DNA from: Gammaproteobacteria bacterium
GTDB lineage: Bacteria; Pseudomonadota; Gammaproteobacteria; Methylococcales; Methylomonadaceae
Length of the DNA stretch: 8,165 nucleotides
Assembly: GCA_024511045.1 (NCBI GenBank)
Contig: JANEMG010000090.1
Location: 1-8,165 of the forward strand
Reading direction: 5' to 3'
Part shown: positions 5,799-8,165 of the stretch, one piece after another
How the letters are laid out: every line of letters starts with the position of its first letter
Numbering within the stretch: position 1 is the stretch's first letter
Notes under the pieces: model-generated
Database searches by the model: none
The model's input: the letters and a program-made list of their open reading frames with translations, nothing else
Told to the model about the DNA's origin: nothing
Program-made: the position numbers and the translations under genes

Positions 5799-8033
5799 TC
5801 AATACAGATCCAGGGGGTCGACATCCAGTGACCAACGCACGTTTCTGGCCTGCTTGAGACCGGCAATCTTTGGCATCAGCCAGTCGAGCAGGTCATGCAG
5901 CTCCTGTCTGCTGGCGTTTTGCAGCAGCAGCTGGCAGCGGTAGCGACCGGCCCGGCGGGCCATCGGTGCGCTGGCCGGGCCCATGATCTCGGTACTGGTG
6001 TTTTTTTTCTCTTCCAGCATTGCGCGCACCCGTTCCAGAAATTCCAGCGGCTTTTTTTGATCCACCGCCAATGCCCGCAGCAATGCCTGGTGACTGTAGG
6101 GCGGCAATCCTGCGGCTTGTCTTTCCTGCAGGGCGATTTCCGCGAATCTGCGGTAGCCATGCTGCAGCAGCGTGACCAGCAGTGGATGCTCCGGCTGCCG
6201 TGTCTGCAGGATGACCCTGCCTTTTGACTCCGCCCGGCCGGCACGACCGGATACCTGCACGATCAATTGCGCCAGTTTCTCCGGGGCATGGTAGTCGATG
6301 CTGAACAGGCCGCTGTCGACATCCAGAAGCGCGACCAGTGTGACGTTGGGAAAGTGATGACCCTTGGCCAGCATTTGCGTGCCAAGAATGATATTCGCCG
6401 TTCCCTGCTGTATGGCATCCAGGTGTTTTTCCAGGGAGCCTTTGCGCTGTGTGGTGTCACGGTCCATGCGCACGATTTTCTGTTCGGGAAACAGCTGCGT
6501 CAGGGTGTTTTCCAAGCGTTCGGTACCCTGCCCCAGCGGTGTCAACTGCCCTTCTGTGCAGGACGGGCAGCTGTTCGGCAGGCGCTGTTCATGGCCGCAA
6601 TGATGGCAGCGCAGCCGCTGTTCGGAAAAATGCACCACCAGGCTGGCATCGCAGCGCCGGCACTTGGCCACCCAGCCGCAGGCATGGCAGATCAGTGTTG
6701 GCGCAAAACCACGCCGGTTCAAAAAAATCAGTACCTGCCGACCATCGGCCAGCGTCAGCCGGATTTCCCTGAGCAGGGCGTCGGCGATGCCGTCATGGAG
6801 TTTTTTGTTGCGGATATCCAGTATCTGCAGATCCGGTTGTGCGGCGCCCCCTGCCCGCTCCGCCAGATGCAGCAGTGTGTAGCGTTTTCGGGAGACATTG
6901 TACAGCGATTCCAGGGACGGCGTTGCCGACCCCATCACTACCGGGATCTGCAGGATTTTACCGCGCACCACGGCGACGTCCCGGGCCGAGTAGCGGAAAC
7001 CCTGCTGCTGCTTGAAGGAACTGTCGTGCTCTTCGTCGACGACGATCAGGCCCGGCGCCTGCATCGGTGTGAAAAGCGCCGAGCGGGTGCCCAGCAGGAT
7101 CGATGCCCGGCCCTGCTGCATGGCCATCCAGGCCGTTTGCCGCTGCCTGTCGGTCAGGGCGGAATGAAAGACCACCACCGGGACGGAGAAGCGCTCCCGA
7201 AAACGGGCTTCCAGTTGCGGCGTCAGGGTGATTTCCGGCAACAGGATCAGTACCTGCCGGCCCTGCTGCAAAACGCGACGGATAATCTGCATGTAGACTT
7301 CGGTTTTGCCGCTGCCGGTTACGCCTTCCAGGAGAAACACCGAGAATTTGTGCAAAGCCCGACAGACACTGTCGATAGCAATCTGCTGCTGCGGATTTGC
7401 CTGCAGGCCGGCTTTGCATGTAGCAGTGTTTTCCGGCGGCAAGGCGTCGGTTTTCGGGCTTTCGACGATTTCCAGCAGGCCTTTCTCCAGCAGCGCTTTG
7501 GCCGGCTGCCGCCAGTTCTTCGACCAGCCGGACAAATAGGCGCTGCTGGCGCCGTGATTCAGATGCTGCAGTTGCTGCAAGAGAGCGGCCTGTCTGGGGG
7601 CTCTTGCCAGATCCTGAGTATCCGTCTGTCTGCCTCTGGCGGTCAGTCGATAGATTTTCTCCAGTTTCAGTTCAGCGCTCCCGCCCTTGCGCAGCAGCGC
7701 CGGAAAGGCGGCGCTGAAGACCTCACCCAGCGGGTGATGATAGTATCGACTCGCCCAGTGTAAAAGCTGCACATCCTGGCTGCGCAACAGGGCGGGATTG
7801 TCGAGAATCGCAATAATGGTCTTCAACGTTTCAGGATCGCGGTCGCTCTGTTCGAGAATGTCGACCAGATAGGCGGTAATTCTGCTTTTACCGAAGGGCA
7901 CCAGAATCCTGGCACCCGGTGCAACTGTTTCCGTTGCTTCGGGCTTTCGGGCGAAATAATCGAACAGTCTCTCGACCGGCAACGGCACCGCCACCCGAAA
8001 AATCAATGTTTTTCCATTCTCCGGTTTAGACAT
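5799..8033 (-). CDS. priA: Primosomal replication restart helicase PriA
   Basis: PriA is a superfamily 2 3'-5' DNA helicase that recognises stalled forks and D-loops and starts reloading of DnaB. The 744 residues are close to the E. coli 732. Visible in order are the N-terminal 3' DNA-end binding region (about 1-110), a winged-helix stretch (about 115-200), Walker A GVTGSGKTE (237-245), DEEH (333-336), GSATPS (368-373), eight zinc-binding cysteines in four pairs (449/452, 458/461, 476/479, 489/492), GQGTERLE (501-508), the arginine-finger motif QVSGRAGR (593-600), and a C-terminal domain ending in DVDPLDLY. Nothing essential is missing. GAGGAGG (8044-8050) lies a rather long 10 bases before the ATG and overlaps the stop of the transposase fragment upstream. 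Relative to E. coli the N-terminus is a few residues longer. A possible -10 (TATCAT on the minus strand, 8097-8102) lies inside the transposase tail without a good -35. Confidence 0.97.
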   Translation of the reverse strand: MSKPENGKTLIFRVAVPLPVERLFDYFARKPEATETVAPGARILVPFGKSRITAYLVDILEQSDRDPETLKTIIAILDNPALLRSQDVQLLHWASRYYHHPLGEVFSAAFPALLRKGGSAELKLEKIYRLTARGRQTDTQDLARAPRQAALLQQLQHLNHGASSAYLSGWSKNWRQPAKALLEKGLLEIVESPKTDALPPENTATCKAGLQANPQQQIAIDSVCRALHKFSVFLLEGVTGSGKTEVYMQIIRRVLQQGRQVLILLPEITLTPQLEARFRERFSVPVVVFHSALTDRQRQTAWMAMQQGRASILLGTRSALFTPMQAPGLIVVDEEHDSSFKQQQGFRYSARDVAVVRGKILQIPVVMGSATPSLESLYNVSRKRYTLLHLAERAGGAAQPDLQILDIRNKKLHDGIADALLREIRLTLADGRQVLIFLNRRGFAPTLICHACGWVAKCRRCDASLVVHFSEQRLRCHHCGHEQRLPNSCPSCTEGQLTPLGQGTERLENTLTQLFPEQKIVRMDRDTTQRKGSLEKHLDAIQQGTANIILGTQMLAKGHHFPNVTLVALLDVDSGLFSIDYHAPEKLAQLIVQVSGRAGRAESKGRVILQTRQPEHPLLVTLLQHGYRRFAEIALQERQAAGLPPYSHQALLRALAVDQKKPLEFLERVRAMLEEKKNTSTEIMGPASAPMARRAGRYRCQLLLQNASRQELHDLLDWLMPKIAGLKQARNVRWSLDVDPLDLY

Positions 8034-8043
8034 AAAATGTTAG

Positions 8044-8050
8044 CCTCCTC
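8044..8050 (-). promoter_or_regulatory. Ribosome binding site of priA, overlapping the transposase stop
   Basis: The minus strand reads TGAGGAGG, in which TGA (8051-8049) ends the upstream transposase frame and GAGGAGG is the Shine-Dalgarno sequence. It is 10 bases from the ATG at 8033-8031, slightly far but strong in sequence. Confidence 0.7.
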
Positions 8051-8165
8051 AGTAAAATCTGTGGGTCATTGGCGGAGCAGGCAGATTCCCAAGTGCATGA
8101 TATAAGGCAATTTCTGCGCCTCGATAGGTGCGAAAACCATAAGAATTTCTCGTGGTGACTTTTGC
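8049..8165 (-). CDS. Transposase C-terminus, probably ISL3 type (IS204/IS1001/IS1096/IS1165) (partial)
   Basis: The leftward frame is open from the window edge to a TGA at 8051-8049 and gives 38 residues. They include RNSYGFRTYRGAEIALYHAL and then LPAPPMTHRFY. The YGFR motif followed by ALYH-type and THRF endings resembles the C-terminal tail of ISL3-like DDE transposases, in which the DDE residues lie further upstream, outside this window. Family assignment is from recall of the tail only. The frame is uninterrupted here, so the piece could be the end of an intact gene or of a truncated copy. Only 15 bases separate its stop from priA, and I see no convincing terminal inverted repeat there. 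Confidence 0.55.
   Translation of the reverse strand, partial: AKVTTRNSYGFRTYRGAEIALYHALGNLPAPPMTHRFY

Noticed and set aside
3383..5866. 827-codon open frame on the minus strand opposite clpB
   Set aside because: It mirrors clpB codon bias in a GC-rich gene, lacks recognisable domains, and the plus strand encodes an unmistakable complete ClpB.
6267..7763. 498-codon plus-strand open frame opposite priA
   Set aside because: It is an antisense shadow of a complete PriA with all helicase and zinc motifs; no own ribosome site or family was recognised.
1..8165. CRISPR array, tRNA/rRNA genes, riboswitch, toxin-antitoxin or defence system
   Set aside because: No repeat-spacer pattern, cloverleaf, or defence-family protein was seen on either strand.

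Overview
This window looks like ordinary proteobacterial chromosome, most likely gammaproteobacterial. The main pointers are a ClpB whose functional residues fall at exactly the Escherichia coli numbers (857 residues from the chosen start), a good sigma-32-type heat-shock promoter upstream of it, a PriA of usual length, and moderately GC-rich codon use. I cannot name a genus.

Layout from left to right. Bases 1-134 hold no complete gene, only a possible 3' end of a rightward gene and a large imperfect hairpin. Next come two leftward, paralogous DUF1538 membrane proteins overlapping by 4 bases (902-1627 upstream, 135-905 downstream). This arrangement matches the UmpAB type of two-subunit cation/proton antiporter. 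A leftward DUF6765-family gene (1686-2744) lies 58 bases upstream of the pair and may be co-transcribed with it. A 377-base divergent intergenic region (2745-3121) carries a likely extended -10 promoter for the leftward genes, two hairpins, and the heat-shock promoter of clpB. clpB (3122-5695) reads right and faces priA (5799-8033), which reads left. A 14-bp hairpin between their 3' ends probably serves both transcripts. At the right edge, 38 codons of the C-terminus of a probable ISL3-type transposase end 15 bases before the priA start, and the transposase stop codon overlaps the priA Shine-Dalgarno sequence.

The genes form independent units: ion homeostasis (DUF1538 pair), an uncharacterised probable metal-dependent hydrolase (DUF6765), protein disaggregation under heat stress (ClpB) and replication restart (PriA). 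I found no CRISPR array, tRNA, rRNA, prophage or defence island. The points most worth a second look are the transposase-priA junction, the C7 tract inside the clpB promoter spacer, the missing internal start for a short ClpB form, and the DUF6765 gene beside the antiporter pair.
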